This document shows, in pieces, positions 1 through 6,846 of a stretch of DNA of 23,200 nucleotides. Each line of letters starts with the position of its first letter. The first letter of the stretch is position 1. The position numbers were made by a program, and so were the translations under genes. The notes beneath the pieces are model-generated. The model was not told the origin of the DNA. It ran no database searches and worked only from the letters and a program-made list of their open reading frames with translations. The stretch is from UMGS1071 sp045638545 (GTDB taxonomy: Bacteria; Bacillota; Clostridia; Oscillospirales; Acutalibacteraceae): NCBI GenBank assembly GCA_045638545.1, contig JAZUBL010000056.1, forward strand, positions 1 to 23,200, read 5' to 3'.

Positions 1-527
1 GCTGCAGTTTCCGCCACGTCGTTATTCACCACGTTATAGTCATAGCGGTCTGCTTCCTTCAGCTCTTCCTTTGCTGCTGCAAGGCGCTTCTGGATGGTCT
101 CTTCATCTTCTGTGCCGCGGCCGCGGAGACGGTTCTCCAGTTCTTCTTCAGACGGCGGCAGAATGAAAATGGTTACGCAGTCCGGGCACTTTTCTTTTAC
201 CTGTGCGCCGCCCTGCACTTCAATCTCCAGAATCACGTCGTCACCGTTTGCGCGCCAGTTATCGATCGGCGCCTTTGGTGTGCCGTAGTAACGGCCGCAG
301 TACTCAGCGTACTCCAGCACAGCGTTATCCTGAATCATGGTTTCAAATTCATCACGGGATACAAAGAAATAATGCTCGCCGTGGTTTTCGCCTTCTCTCG
401 GCTGACGTGTTGTTGCCGAAATAGAAAGTCTTACCTGCTGATTGTCCTCCAGAATCTGGCGGATCACGGTGCCTTTACCGGTGCCGCTTGGTCCGGAAAG
501 TACCACTAAAAGTCCCTTGTCAGCCAT
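1..527 (-). CDS. gmk: Guanylate kinase, C-terminus cut by window edge
   Basis: Guanylate kinase transfers phosphate from ATP to GMP in the cytoplasm, giving GDP for nucleotide synthesis. About 175 codons are present; the family is usually near 200, so roughly 25-30 residues lie beyond the left edge. The P-loop SGPSGTGKGT is at about residues 11-20, followed by the GMP-binding region (SISATTRQPREGE, then HYFF) and the EYAEYCGRYYGTP segment. I use ATG at 527 (MADKGLL). An in-frame ATG at 533 is the alternative: the ribosome site GAGGAG at 538-543 is 10 bases from the first and 4 from the second. The gene overlaps the end of remA by 8 bases, so the two are probably co-translated; a remA-gmk pairing is common in Bacillota. 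The identification is secure. Confidence 0.96.
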   Translation of the reverse strand, partial: MADKGLLVVLSGPSGTGKGTVIRQILEDNQQVRLSISATTRQPREGENHGEHYFFVSRDEFETMIQDNAVLEYAEYCGRYYGTPKAPIDNWRANGDDVILEIEVQGGAQVKEKCPDCVTIFILPPSEEELENRLRGRGTEDEETIQKRLAAAKEELKEADRYDYNVVNNDVAETA

Positions 528-795
528 TGTCATCCAGCTCCTCTTCATTCATTCCATCGTCTTTATCATTCAGTCGGTTTGCCACAGTTTCCGGCTGAAT
601 CGCAGACAGGATCACGTGGTCGCTGTCTGTTACGATCACCGCTCTGGTGCGTCTGCCGTAGGTGGCATCGATCAACGTTCCGTTCTCTTTTGCGTCCTGA
701 ATCACACGCTTAATCGGCGCGGATTCCGGGCTGACAACGGCAACGATCTTGTTGGCCGAAACCATGTTGCCAAAACCGATATTGATCAATTTCAT
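520..795 (-). CDS. remA: RemA/DUF370 extracellular matrix regulator family protein
   Basis: This 91-residue protein begins MKLINIGFGNMVSANKIVAV and continues with the family hallmarks SPESAPIKR, GTLIDATYGRRTRAVI and SDHVILSAIQPETV. In Bacillus subtilis RemA is a DNA-binding regulator of biofilm matrix and osmoprotection genes; whether it does that here is not shown by the sequence. I chose ATG at 795 because it has a strong ribosome site (AGGAAAGGA) and matches the family start; an upstream in-frame start at 867 would add 24 unconserved residues that overlap the promoter. The C-terminal tail is acidic (DDGMNEEELDDN), which looks like a lineage extension. It has its own promoter at 839-867, so remA-gmk can be transcribed apart from the upstream cluster. 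Confidence 0.92.
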   Translation of the reverse strand: MKLINIGFGNMVSANKIVAVVSPESAPIKRVIQDAKENGTLIDATYGRRTRAVIVTDSDHVILSAIQPETVANRLNDKDDGMNEEELDDNG

Positions 796-838
796 GCTTC
801 TGCATTCCTTTCCTGCGCCATAGGCGCTATCTGGTTTT

Positions 839-867
839 ATTTTATCAGTTTCAGGAAGAGAATGCAA
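839..867 (-). promoter_or_regulatory. Sigma-A-type promoter for remA-gmk
   Basis: On the minus strand TTGCAT (862-867), a 17-base spacer and TAAAAT (839-844) lie in the 97-base gap upstream of remA. The spacing is ideal and the hexamers are fair matches. This would let remA-gmk be expressed independently of the genes upstream. Confidence 0.6.
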
Positions 868-892
868 GATTTCCCGGAAGGAATCCCGGCTT

Positions 893-1285
893 TTATTCTT
901 TGTGGGAGTAGTGCACGATGGTAGACATTGGTGTTGTCATGCAGCCGTTTTCTTCCTTGAATCCCTTTGTGCGGAAGAAGTCATTGAGCACCGGCACGTA
1001 AGCTTCAATCTTATCTGCACCAAAGTGCTCACCGTAAGAAGCTGCAGAACGCATCAGGCTGTCTGCTGTGATTTTTCCCATCATGTCCAGGTTTGCGCAG
1101 TCCTGTCCATTTACAAGAATATCGTAAATTTTCAGCACGGTGCCATCTACTGCCAGCACAGCTGTGCCGAATTCTTCCTCGCCTTCACACATGGCGATCA
1201 CGTCTGCTTTGCCGGTAATTTCCGGATAAGCAGACAGAACAGCTGTCTTTCTTGCTTCGTCTTTCATTGGCAGAATGGTAATCAT
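893..1285 (-). CDS. GNAT-like hypothetical protein, degenerate
   Basis: A 130-residue protein of uncertain function. The beta-strand GTAVLAVDGTVLKIYDILV (roughly residues 40-58), the helix around SLMRSAASYGEHFGADKIEAYV and the ending FFRTKGFKEEN resemble the second half of a GCN5-related N-acetyltransferase, where a short strand leads to an F-x-x-x-GF motif. The usual acetyl-CoA loop (R/Q-x-x-G-x-G/A) is not visible; the matching place reads LDMMGKITADSL. It may therefore be inactive or a binding fold. Its ATG overlaps the rluB stop by four bases (ATGA), so it is translationally coupled to rluB. The coding call is strong from that overlap; the fold is a tentative reading. Confidence 0.72.
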   Translation of the reverse strand: MITILPMKDEARKTAVLSAYPEITGKADVIAMCEGEEEFGTAVLAVDGTVLKIYDILVNGQDCANLDMMGKITADSLMRSAASYGEHFGADKIEAYVPVLNDFFRTKGFKEENGCMTTPMSTIVHYSHKE

Positions 1286-2157
1286 CGATTGCCACCTCTG
1301 TTTCCGCCGCTGCGATTGCCGCCCGGACGACCGCCGCGGTTACCGCCGTTGCCGCCTCTGCCGCCATTACCACCTGGACGACCGCCGCCCTTTGGGCCTG
1401 CCTTCTTTGGCTGCTGCTGTTCTTCCTCAGCAGCAACACCCTTTGCAGCGTTGCGAAGCTTCTTTACTTCTTCCAGTGTCAGTCTGCGGTAATCACCCTG
1501 CTTGAGCATACCCATTTTAACCGGGCCGATTGCCTTTCTCTGCAGGCGTGCAACTTCCAGACCGAGGGATTCACACATATTACGGATCTGACGGTTTCTG
1601 CCTTCGTAAATTACCATTTCCAGCACAACGCGGCCAGGCTCCTGAGAGATCACGCGAACCTGTGCAGGCAGTGTGCGTTTACCTTCAATTACAATACCCA
1701 TTGCCAGCTCTGTCAACTGCTCCTCTGTAACAGCTGGACGCACTGTTACACGGTATGTCTTTGGCACGTGGGTGGATGGGTGGGAAATCAGGTTTGCAAA
1801 ATCGCCGTCGTTGGTCATCAGCAGCATACCTTCGGAGTTCAGGTCCAGTCTGCCAACCGGGAATACACGCTCCGGAATATCTGCTACCAGGTCAGCAACA
1901 CATCTTCTGCCCTTTTCGTCCTGCATGGTTGTAACAAAACCACGCGGCTTGTGGAGCATATAGTATACGTTGCGCTCAGAGATAACAGGCTTATCGTTTA
2001 CTGTTACCTTATCCTTCTTTGGGTCAACCTTATCGCCGATTTTTGCGATTACACCGTTTACACGAACTCGTCCGTCTGCAATCAGTTCTTCCGCCTTACG
2101 TCTGGAAGCTACACCGCAGTCCGCGAGCATTTTTTGCAGCCTAACATCTTTTGCCAT
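1282..2157 (-). CDS. rluB: RsuA/RluB-family rRNA pseudouridine synthase with Gly/Arg/Asn-rich tail
   Basis: The enzyme converts a specific uridine of ribosomal RNA (in RluB, large-subunit helix 89) to pseudouridine. An S4 RNA-binding domain fills about residues 3-60 (RLQKMLADCGVASRRKAEEL). The catalytic motif VGRLDLNSEG carries the nucleophile Asp105, and GRNRQIRNM near residue 185 is the conserved RluB/RsuA motif. From about residue 250 to the end at 291 there is a low-complexity tail of Gly, Arg, Asn and Pro with repeated GGNRGG units, which the catalytic fold does not need. The ribosome site AGGTAGGA precedes ATG at 2157. It overlaps the GNAT-like gene by four bases. The family assignment is secure; RluB over RsuA is likely. 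Confidence 0.93.
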   Translation of the reverse strand: MAKDVRLQKMLADCGVASRRKAEELIADGRVRVNGVIAKIGDKVDPKKDKVTVNDKPVISERNVYYMLHKPRGFVTTMQDEKGRRCVADLVADIPERVFPVGRLDLNSEGMLLMTNDGDFANLISHPSTHVPKTYRVTVRPAVTEEQLTELAMGIVIEGKRTLPAQVRVISQEPGRVVLEMVIYEGRNRQIRNMCESLGLEVARLQRKAIGPVKMGMLKQGDYRRLTLEEVKKLRNAAKGVAAEEEQQQPKKAGPKGGGRPGGNGGRGGNGGNRGGRPGGNRSGGNRGGNR

Positions 2158-2198
2158 GATACATTCCTACCTTTTCTTTATTTTCATTATATTTATCG

Positions 2199-3332
2199 TT
2201 ATGAGAAAATCGCCGCGATCCATCGCCCGATTTTCTGCAGAACAGATTCCTGTATAGGTTCCGCCGGCACATCCATTGCAGATTGCAGCGGAACGGTTCT
2301 TTTTCCTTCGCCGTTAACGGCATATGTAATGCTGCCCAGGGTGTCGCCTGCTTTTACCGGCGCATACACAAAGGGCGGCAGATTGATGGTTTCTGTCACC
2401 GTCTGCCCTTTTGTTAAGAGCAGCGGTTCTGTTTTGCCAATGGCTGCGGTCAGTTCGCTGACTGTTCCGCCAACCACCGGCACGGTGAATGTTTTCGCCT
2501 CCGGCACAACCTGTTCCAGCTGAGAGAAACCATAGTCCAGCATGGCCATGTGGTCGTTCCAGTCATCGGGCGCAGAAAGTGTCACAGCAATCAGCGTAAT
2601 ACCGTTCCGCTCTGCGGCAGAGACAAGGCACCGGCCGGACTTTTTTGTAAAGCCCGTCTTGATGCCGATGCATCCATCATACAGCTTCAGCAGCTTGTTG
2701 TGGTTTGTGAGGGTGACAGTCTTCTGCGGTACTTCAAAAGAAGCACGCATGGAAGGCGCCCGGCAGATGGCCAGAAACGCTTCATTCTGAATGGCTGCCG
2801 CGCCAAGTTTTGCCATATCCAGCGCCGTAGTGTAGTGGTTGTCGTCATCCAGACCGGAGGGCGTGACGAAGCTGGTGTTGGTCATGCCAAGTTCTGCCGC
2901 CCGTCTGTTCATCCGTACGGCAAATTGTTCCACGCTGCCGCCAACGGCAATGGCTGCCGCATTGGCCGCATCATTGCCGGAAACAGTCAGCATACCAACA
3001 GCCAGCTCACGGAGGCGAATCACGTCGCCTGCCTGCAGACCCATAGAGGATCCCTCCACCTGCGCCATCTCTGCTGTAATGGTAACCGGCTTATTTTCCA
3101 CAGCGGCAGCTTCCAGTGTTAAAAGCGCCGTCATGATCTTCGTGGTGCTTGCCATGGAGTGCCGCGCTTCTGCGTTTTTTGCAAAGAGAACCGTTTCATT
3201 GTCCGCGCAGTACACCACAGCGGCCTGCGCCGAAACCTCCGGCGCCTCACTTTGGGCGGAGACAGTCCCGCTGCCGGCAATGATCAGAACCACCGCTGCA
3301 GCAAGGGACAGAAACCTTCGTTTTATAAGCAA
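2199..3332 (-). CDS. dacF: D-alanyl-D-alanine carboxypeptidase, DacF-type (peptidase S11)
   Basis: This penicillin-binding protein removes the terminal D-Ala from peptidoglycan stem peptides outside the membrane. All three active-site motifs are visible: STTK (residues 62-65, Ser62 nucleophile), SGN (118-120) and KTG (225-227). The N-terminus MLIKRRFLSLAAAVVLIIAG...VSA is a classical signal peptide, and the C-terminus (QKIGRWIAAIFS) looks like the amphipathic anchor of the class. I chose the TTG at 3332 (377 residues) because AGGTGA lies 5 bases upstream and the signal peptide starts cleanly; a TTG at 3365 would give 388 residues but has no well-placed ribosome site. DacF-like enzymes are often linked to spore cortex formation, which fits the neighbouring GerW gene. 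The start is uncertain, the function is not. Confidence 0.93.
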   Translation of the reverse strand: MLIKRRFLSLAAAVVLIIAGSGTVSAQSEAPEVSAQAAVVYCADNETVLFAKNAEARHSMASTTKIMTALLTLEAAAVENKPVTITAEMAQVEGSSMGLQAGDVIRLRELAVGMLTVSGNDAANAAAIAVGGSVEQFAVRMNRRAAELGMTNTSFVTPSGLDDDNHYTTALDMAKLGAAAIQNEAFLAICRAPSMRASFEVPQKTVTLTNHNKLLKLYDGCIGIKTGFTKKSGRCLVSAAERNGITLIAVTLSAPDDWNDHMAMLDYGFSQLEQVVPEAKTFTVPVVGGTVSELTAAIGKTEPLLLTKGQTVTETINLPPFVYAPVKAGDTLGSITYAVNGEGKRTVPLQSAMDVPAEPIQESVLQKIGRWIAAIFS

Positions 3333-3428
3333 AGCAATCACCTGCCAAGTAGATTTTATCACCAATACTATGCAGACGATTGCTCCGTTTAGACATTCTT
3401 ATCCTGTTGTTAAAAGAGAAAGCAGTGA

Positions 3429-3920
3429 TTAATCGTTGTTTGCTGCGTTCAGCTTTTCCTGCTTTTTCAGTTCCTTCTCAGCTGCTTTTTCCGCTTTCTT
3501 CAGCTCTTTTTCAGCCTTCTTTTCTTCCTTCTTAATTGCGTGTGCTTCGCGCTTGTCGTCGATGAAGCCGCCAACCTTGTCCATCATATCTGGCATCTTC
3601 TCGATCATGCGATCCACGGAGCTTACGAATGGCTCAACCTGGATCATCTTTACGGTACCGTTGCTTACTGTAAGGAAAGCAACTGGTGTTACAGTTACAC
3701 CACCGCCGCCGCCAGCGCCAAAGCCGTTGATGTTGCCCTTTGTTGCAACGTTTGTGTTGCCGCTGCCTGTTGCAAAGCCGTAGTGGATCTTGGAGATTGG
3801 GATGATTGTTGTGCCGTCCGGTGTTGTGATCGGATTGCCGATTACGGAGTTTGCATCTACCATACCCTTAAAGTTGGAGAGTAAAGACTCCAGTGCGTTT
3901 TGTACGTTGTTATCTGCCAT
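3429..3920 (-). CDS. ytfJ: GerW/YtfJ-family sporulation protein
   Basis: A 163-residue protein with the YtfJ/GerW signature: an N-terminal ALESLLSNFKGMVDANSVIG segment, then TTPDGTTIIPISKIHYGFATG, a glycine-rich stretch (GFGAGGGGGVTVTPVAFL, about residues 67-84) and EPFVSSVDRMIEKMPD. In Bacillus the protein is made in sporulating cells and is needed for normal spore germination. The last 45 residues are a Lys/Glu/Ala repeat likely to form a single long charged helix. The ribosome site AAAGGCGGTG precedes ATG at 3920. It lies just downstream of a DUF2953 gene, as ytfI-ytfJ do in B. subtilis, which supports both calls and suggests a spore-former. Confidence 0.92.
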   Translation of the reverse strand: MADNNVQNALESLLSNFKGMVDANSVIGNPITTPDGTTIIPISKIHYGFATGSGNTNVATKGNINGFGAGGGGGVTVTPVAFLTVSNGTVKMIQVEPFVSSVDRMIEKMPDMMDKVGGFIDDKREAHAIKKEEKKAEKELKKAEKAAEKELKKQEKLNAANND

Positions 3921-3963
3921 GTGAATACACCGCCTTTATAAAATTAACCATTTGATTTATTGT

Positions 3964-4695
3964 TTAGGAATTCTTTGTTTCCTGTGTTTCTTTTTGTGAT
4001 GCTGCCTGTGCAGCCAGTTCTGCTTTTCTGGCTTCTGCTGCTTTATTTGCTGCCAGATAAACACGGATAAACCGATAAATTGCGCTGAATACCATGCCGA
4101 AGACATACCACGGACGGATGCCCGCCTGCACATAAACGCAGATGGTGGATTTCTCGGACACAAAGTCCGGGCTCACATTCAGGTTTACGTCCTGGCGTTT
4201 ATTCTCCGGAACAAGCGGCAGAAGCACTGCCATACATGGCTCCAGAATGGAAACAGCCTTGCCATACAGCTCTGCGGTGCTTGCCGCATTGCCGGAAGCA
4301 AGAAGAATATCACCATGGAGATGATAGATCTCAAAGTGAACAAAAAACTTCTTCATGGTAGAGCCGGCGATCTTCAGGATCTCTTTTGCCAGAGACAGCA
4401 AACCACCGATGCCGTGCTTGTTCTTCAGCTTTTTCAGGAAGCCCGGCTTCTTTTTGCCGTCTTTTGTTTTCTTTTCTGACTTCTTCTCTTTTTTCGGTTT
4501 TTCCTTTTTCTTTTTCTCTGCTTTTTCCGGTTTCTCTTTACCCGGCAGAATCGGGATCTTCAGAGGGCCATATTGCAGCTTCAGGTTCACCTGTTCCTGA
4601 TACAGCACTGTGACCTTCAGCGGACAAAGCAACAGTCCAAGAATCAGCAGTAAAAAGGCAAGTACGCAGCTCAATACGATAATGAGTGCCACCAT
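3964..4695 (-). CDS. DUF2953 (YtfI-like) membrane protein
   Basis: One N-terminal transmembrane helix (ALIIVLSCVLAFLLLILGLL) is followed by KVTVLYQEQVNLKLQYGPLKIPI, the usual DUF2953 opening. A Lys/Glu-rich linker of some 35 residues comes next (about residues 50-85). The rest includes FVHFEIYHLHGDILLASGNAASTAELYG, a family signature. The biochemical role is unknown; the gene is paired with the GerW gene downstream, so a role in sporulation is inferred. The start is ambiguous: ATG at 4695 has GGGAGG 14 bases upstream, whereas GTG at 4710 (248 residues) sits directly against that GGGAGG. Another short in-frame GTG lies at 4692. Confidence 0.85.
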   Translation of the reverse strand: MVALIIVLSCVLAFLLLILGLLLCPLKVTVLYQEQVNLKLQYGPLKIPILPGKEKPEKAEKKKKEKPKKEKKSEKKTKDGKKKPGFLKKLKNKHGIGGLLSLAKEILKIAGSTMKKFFVHFEIYHLHGDILLASGNAASTAELYGKAVSILEPCMAVLLPLVPENKRQDVNLNVSPDFVSEKSTICVYVQAGIRPWYVFGMVFSAIYRFIRVYLAANKAAEARKAELAAQAASQKETQETKNS

Positions 4696-4719
4696 TGTTG
4701 GTTTGTCCACCTCCCTTTC

Positions 4720-5283
4720 TTAAATAGATTCCAGTTTCAGTTGGGACGGCTCCGGAGATTCCTGCTTTTCGTCGCCGTTTGGCAGCGGCGGCAGTTCCTC
4801 CAGGGAGTCGATGCCCATGCACCGCAGAAAATTCTGCGTGGTGCCGTATAACAGCGGGCGTCCCGGCAATTCCAGTCTGCCCCGCTCTTCAATCAATCCT
4901 TTTGTCATCAAACTGCCTACAACACCGGAACAGTCCACGCCGCGGACCTGCTCCAGAAACGCTTTGGTCACCGGCTGGTTATAGGCAATAACGGCCAATA
5001 CTTCCAGCGCAGCAGGAGACAACGGCGTATTTCGCCGCAGCTCCAGCACACGGCGGACTTCTCCGCCGAAGGCTTTGTTGCTGCACATCTGGTATTCACC
5101 ATCCAGCATTCTGATCTGAATGCCTCTGTCCGGACGATTGTACTCCTCCATCAGCTGATGAAGAAGTTCTTCTGTTTCCGGCAGTGTCAGCTCCAGTACT
5201 TCGGCAATTTTATCTGCCGCAACCGGTTCGCCGGAAGCAAACAGAATGGCCTCTACAGCGCCTTTGTTCTGTTGTTCTGTCAT
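4720..5283 (-). CDS. scpB: Segregation and condensation protein B
   Basis: ScpB is the winged-helix (kite) subunit of the SMC-ScpAB condensin, which compacts and separates the chromosome. The 187-residue product shows the family features: VEAILFASGEPV near the start, MLDGEYQMCSN, TPLSPAALEVLAVIAYNQPVTK and VRGVDCSGVVGSLMTKGLIEERGR, then LLYGTTQNFLRCMGI. The C-terminal 25 residues are acidic and Pro-rich, as in other Clostridia. The ATG at 5283 overlaps the scpA stop by four bases (ATGA) and has GGGAGG upstream, so the two subunits are coupled. The SMC gene itself is not in this window. Confidence 0.96.
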   Translation of the reverse strand: MTEQQNKGAVEAILFASGEPVAADKIAEVLELTLPETEELLHQLMEEYNRPDRGIQIRMLDGEYQMCSNKAFGGEVRRVLELRRNTPLSPAALEVLAVIAYNQPVTKAFLEQVRGVDCSGVVGSLMTKGLIEERGRLELPGRPLLYGTTQNFLRCMGIDSLEELPPLPNGDEKQESPEPSQLKLESI

Positions 5284-5993
5284 TCTGTTTCCTCCCGTGT
5301 CAGCAGTCGTACCACGCTGCCGTCTTCTGTGTCTTCCACAGAGATGCGCTTGCCTTTGATCAGTTCCAGCAATGCCAGAAAGGTCGCAACCATCTCTGTT
5401 TTTTCCGTTTTGCCGGCAAAGAGATCCACATACTCCATATCGCCTTCTGTCCGCAGCCGCCTGATCACCGAGATGATCTGGGATGTGACAGATACTACTT
5501 TATGGGCCACAATGGCGGAGATCTTCTCCATTGGCGGCGGCGCAAACCGCCTGCCCTTGCCCACTGCGCTGCGGTAGGCTTTTGCCAGTTCCATCGGGTC
5601 ATGCTGCACCCGATAGACCGGGTCCCGCGGCAGTTTCTCTGCCTCGCGGATAAAGCTGTCCAGGGAGAGCATTTCTGCAAACTTCCCGGCCATTTCCTTG
5701 CAGGTCTGGTATTCCAGCAGCTGCACAACCAGTTCTTTTTCCAGTTCTTCTGCTTCTTCATGCTTTGGCAGGAGGAACACCGTTTTGATGTGTACCAGTC
5801 GGGACGCCATCTCCAGAAATTCACTGGCAATGTTCATGTCCTGCTCCTGCATGGCGGTGATCTGCTCCATATACTGCTCCAGCAGTGAGGAGATCTGCAC
5901 CTCGCAGATATTCAGCTTGTTCTTTACGATCAGATGCAGGAGAAGATCCAGCGGACCTTCAAAATCCGGCAGCTTATACGATAATGTTTCCAT
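5280..5993 (-). CDS. scpA: Segregation and condensation protein A
   Basis: ScpA is the kleisin that bridges the SMC dimer and binds ScpB. The start METLSYKLPDFEGPLDLLLHLI is diagnostic, followed by KNKLNICEVQISSLLEQYMEQI, EFLEMASRLVHIKTVFLLP and, at the C-terminus, the winged-helix segment MVATFLALLELIKGKRISVEDTE. At 237 residues it is of normal length. The start is ATG at 5993; a GTG at 5996 sits directly before it. The M50 protease stop codon (TAA, 5997-5999) is only 3 bases upstream of this ATG and the ribosome site is weak, so translation probably depends on ribosomes arriving from the protease gene. Confidence 0.96.
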   Translation of the reverse strand: METLSYKLPDFEGPLDLLLHLIVKNKLNICEVQISSLLEQYMEQITAMQEQDMNIASEFLEMASRLVHIKTVFLLPKHEEAEELEKELVVQLLEYQTCKEMAGKFAEMLSLDSFIREAEKLPRDPVYRVQHDPMELAKAYRSAVGKGRRFAPPPMEKISAIVAHKVVSVTSQIISVIRRLRTEGDMEYVDLFAGKTEKTEMVATFLALLELIKGKRISVEDTEDGSVVRLLTREETE

Positions 5994-5996
5994 CAC

Positions 5997-6689
5997 TTAC
6001 AGCCAGCCGAACCAGGTGTATGGCAGCTGTGCCAGCCACATGATTCCGTCAAGGCAGGCATCCTGCGCAAGATACAGCGGTCTGCTGAGGATGTTTGTCA
6101 CCAGCAGAACGAAGATGATCGGCATAAAAACACGCTGATATCTGTAATACATGGCTTCCATCTTCGGCGGCATAAAGGCACCAAGTACTTTGGAGCCATC
6201 CAGCGGCGGAATCGGAAGCATATTAAATACTGCGAGAGAGACGTTGATGGTAATAAAGAACTGGAAACAATAATAGATCCACTCCGGTGCCATGCCGCCT
6301 GTGGCAACAAAAACACCAACGTAAATCAGCGCGGCAATCAGCGCCGCAAGTACGTTTGCCAGCGGTCCGGCAATTGCGGTCAGCGCCATACCTAACCGGC
6401 GGTTTTTAAAGTTCCGCGGGTCTACAGGCACCGGCCTTGCCCAGCCAAAGCCAAACAGAAGAATAGACAACGAACCGAGAGGGTCGATGCTCGCGATCGG
6501 ATTGAAAGTGAGTCGGCCTTGGTTTTTCGCGGTTTTATCGCCAAGCTTGTAAGCAACAAAGCCGTGAGCCCACTCATGCAGCGGTAAAATCAGAAAAATA
6601 ACAACCAGCACTGCGGCAATCTGCGGCAGGATGATCGCTAACTTTTCAAAGGAAGAATAGTCACCGCTGAACAGTACTCGTAAAATCAA
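5997..6689 (-). CDS. Site-2 protease family (M50) zinc metalloprotease
   Basis: An integral-membrane protease of the M50B/YwhC-like type. HEWAH (about residues 38-42) supplies two zinc ligands and the catalytic Glu. NPIASIDPLGSL and GFGWARPVPVDPRNFK are family signatures, and NMLPIPPLDGSKV gives the third, Asp, ligand. Four or more hydrophobic helices are visible. The substrate is unknown. The start is a problem: the best-placed ATG after AAAGGAG (ATG 6691-6693) is in another frame and opens only a 10-codon ORF. The most reasonable in-frame start is TTG at 6689 (MILRVLFSGDYSS), 10 bases from AAAGGAG. Extension to 6815 would run through both divergent promoters and is rejected. It is the first gene of the housekeeping cluster. 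Confidence 0.9.
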   Translation of the reverse strand: MILRVLFSGDYSSFEKLAIILPQIAAVLVVIFLILPLHEWAHGFVAYKLGDKTAKNQGRLTFNPIASIDPLGSLSILLFGFGWARPVPVDPRNFKNRRLGMALTAIAGPLANVLAALIAALIYVGVFVATGGMAPEWIYYCFQFFITINVSLAVFNMLPIPPLDGSKVLGAFMPPKMEAMYYRYQRVFMPIIFVLLVTNILSRPLYLAQDACLDGIMWLAQLPYTWFGWL

Positions 6690-6716
6690 ACATCTCACGC
6701 TCCTTTGTATCTTATC

Positions 6717-6745
6717 ATTATAAGCGATTGCAAAGCAAAATACAA
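6717..6745 (-). promoter_or_regulatory. Sigma-A promoter of the M50-scpAB cluster
   Basis: On the minus strand TTGTAT (6740-6745), a 17-base spacer and TATAAT (6717-6722). Transcription would begin near 6710, giving a leader of about 20 bases ending in the AAAGGAG ribosome site (6700-6706). This start point excludes the long N-terminal extension of the M50 gene. It diverges from the metA promoter. Confidence 0.78.
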
Positions 6746-6787
6746 CAGGCCCCAGAATATTTTTCCCGTTTTCCGCCCCTCTGCATA

Positions 6788-6816
6788 TTGAACTGCACGT
6801 CGATTTTTGGTACAAT
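6788..6816 (+). promoter_or_regulatory. Sigma-A promoter of metA
   Basis: TTGAAC (6788-6793), a 17-base spacer and TACAAT (6811-6816), followed by a leader of about 25 bases with ribosome site AAGGAGGG (6832-6839) and ATG at 6847. The leader is too short for a SAM riboswitch or a T-box, so methionine control, if any, would have to be by a protein or act elsewhere. Confidence 0.8.
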
Positions 6817-6846
6817 GAACGGGAACATGATAAGGAGGGCTTTGAA

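Noticed and set aside
1282..1410. Tandem DNA repeat or recombination site
   Set aside because: The GC-rich repeats encode the in-frame Gly/Arg tail of RluB and need no other explanation.
6690..6815. N-terminal extension of the M50 protease to 6815
   Set aside because: It would run through the minus-strand promoter at 6717-6745 and part of the metA promoter; the residues are unlike the family.
6817..6846. SAM riboswitch or T-box upstream of metA
   Set aside because: The promoter lies at 6788-6816, leaving a leader of about 25 bases, too short for either.
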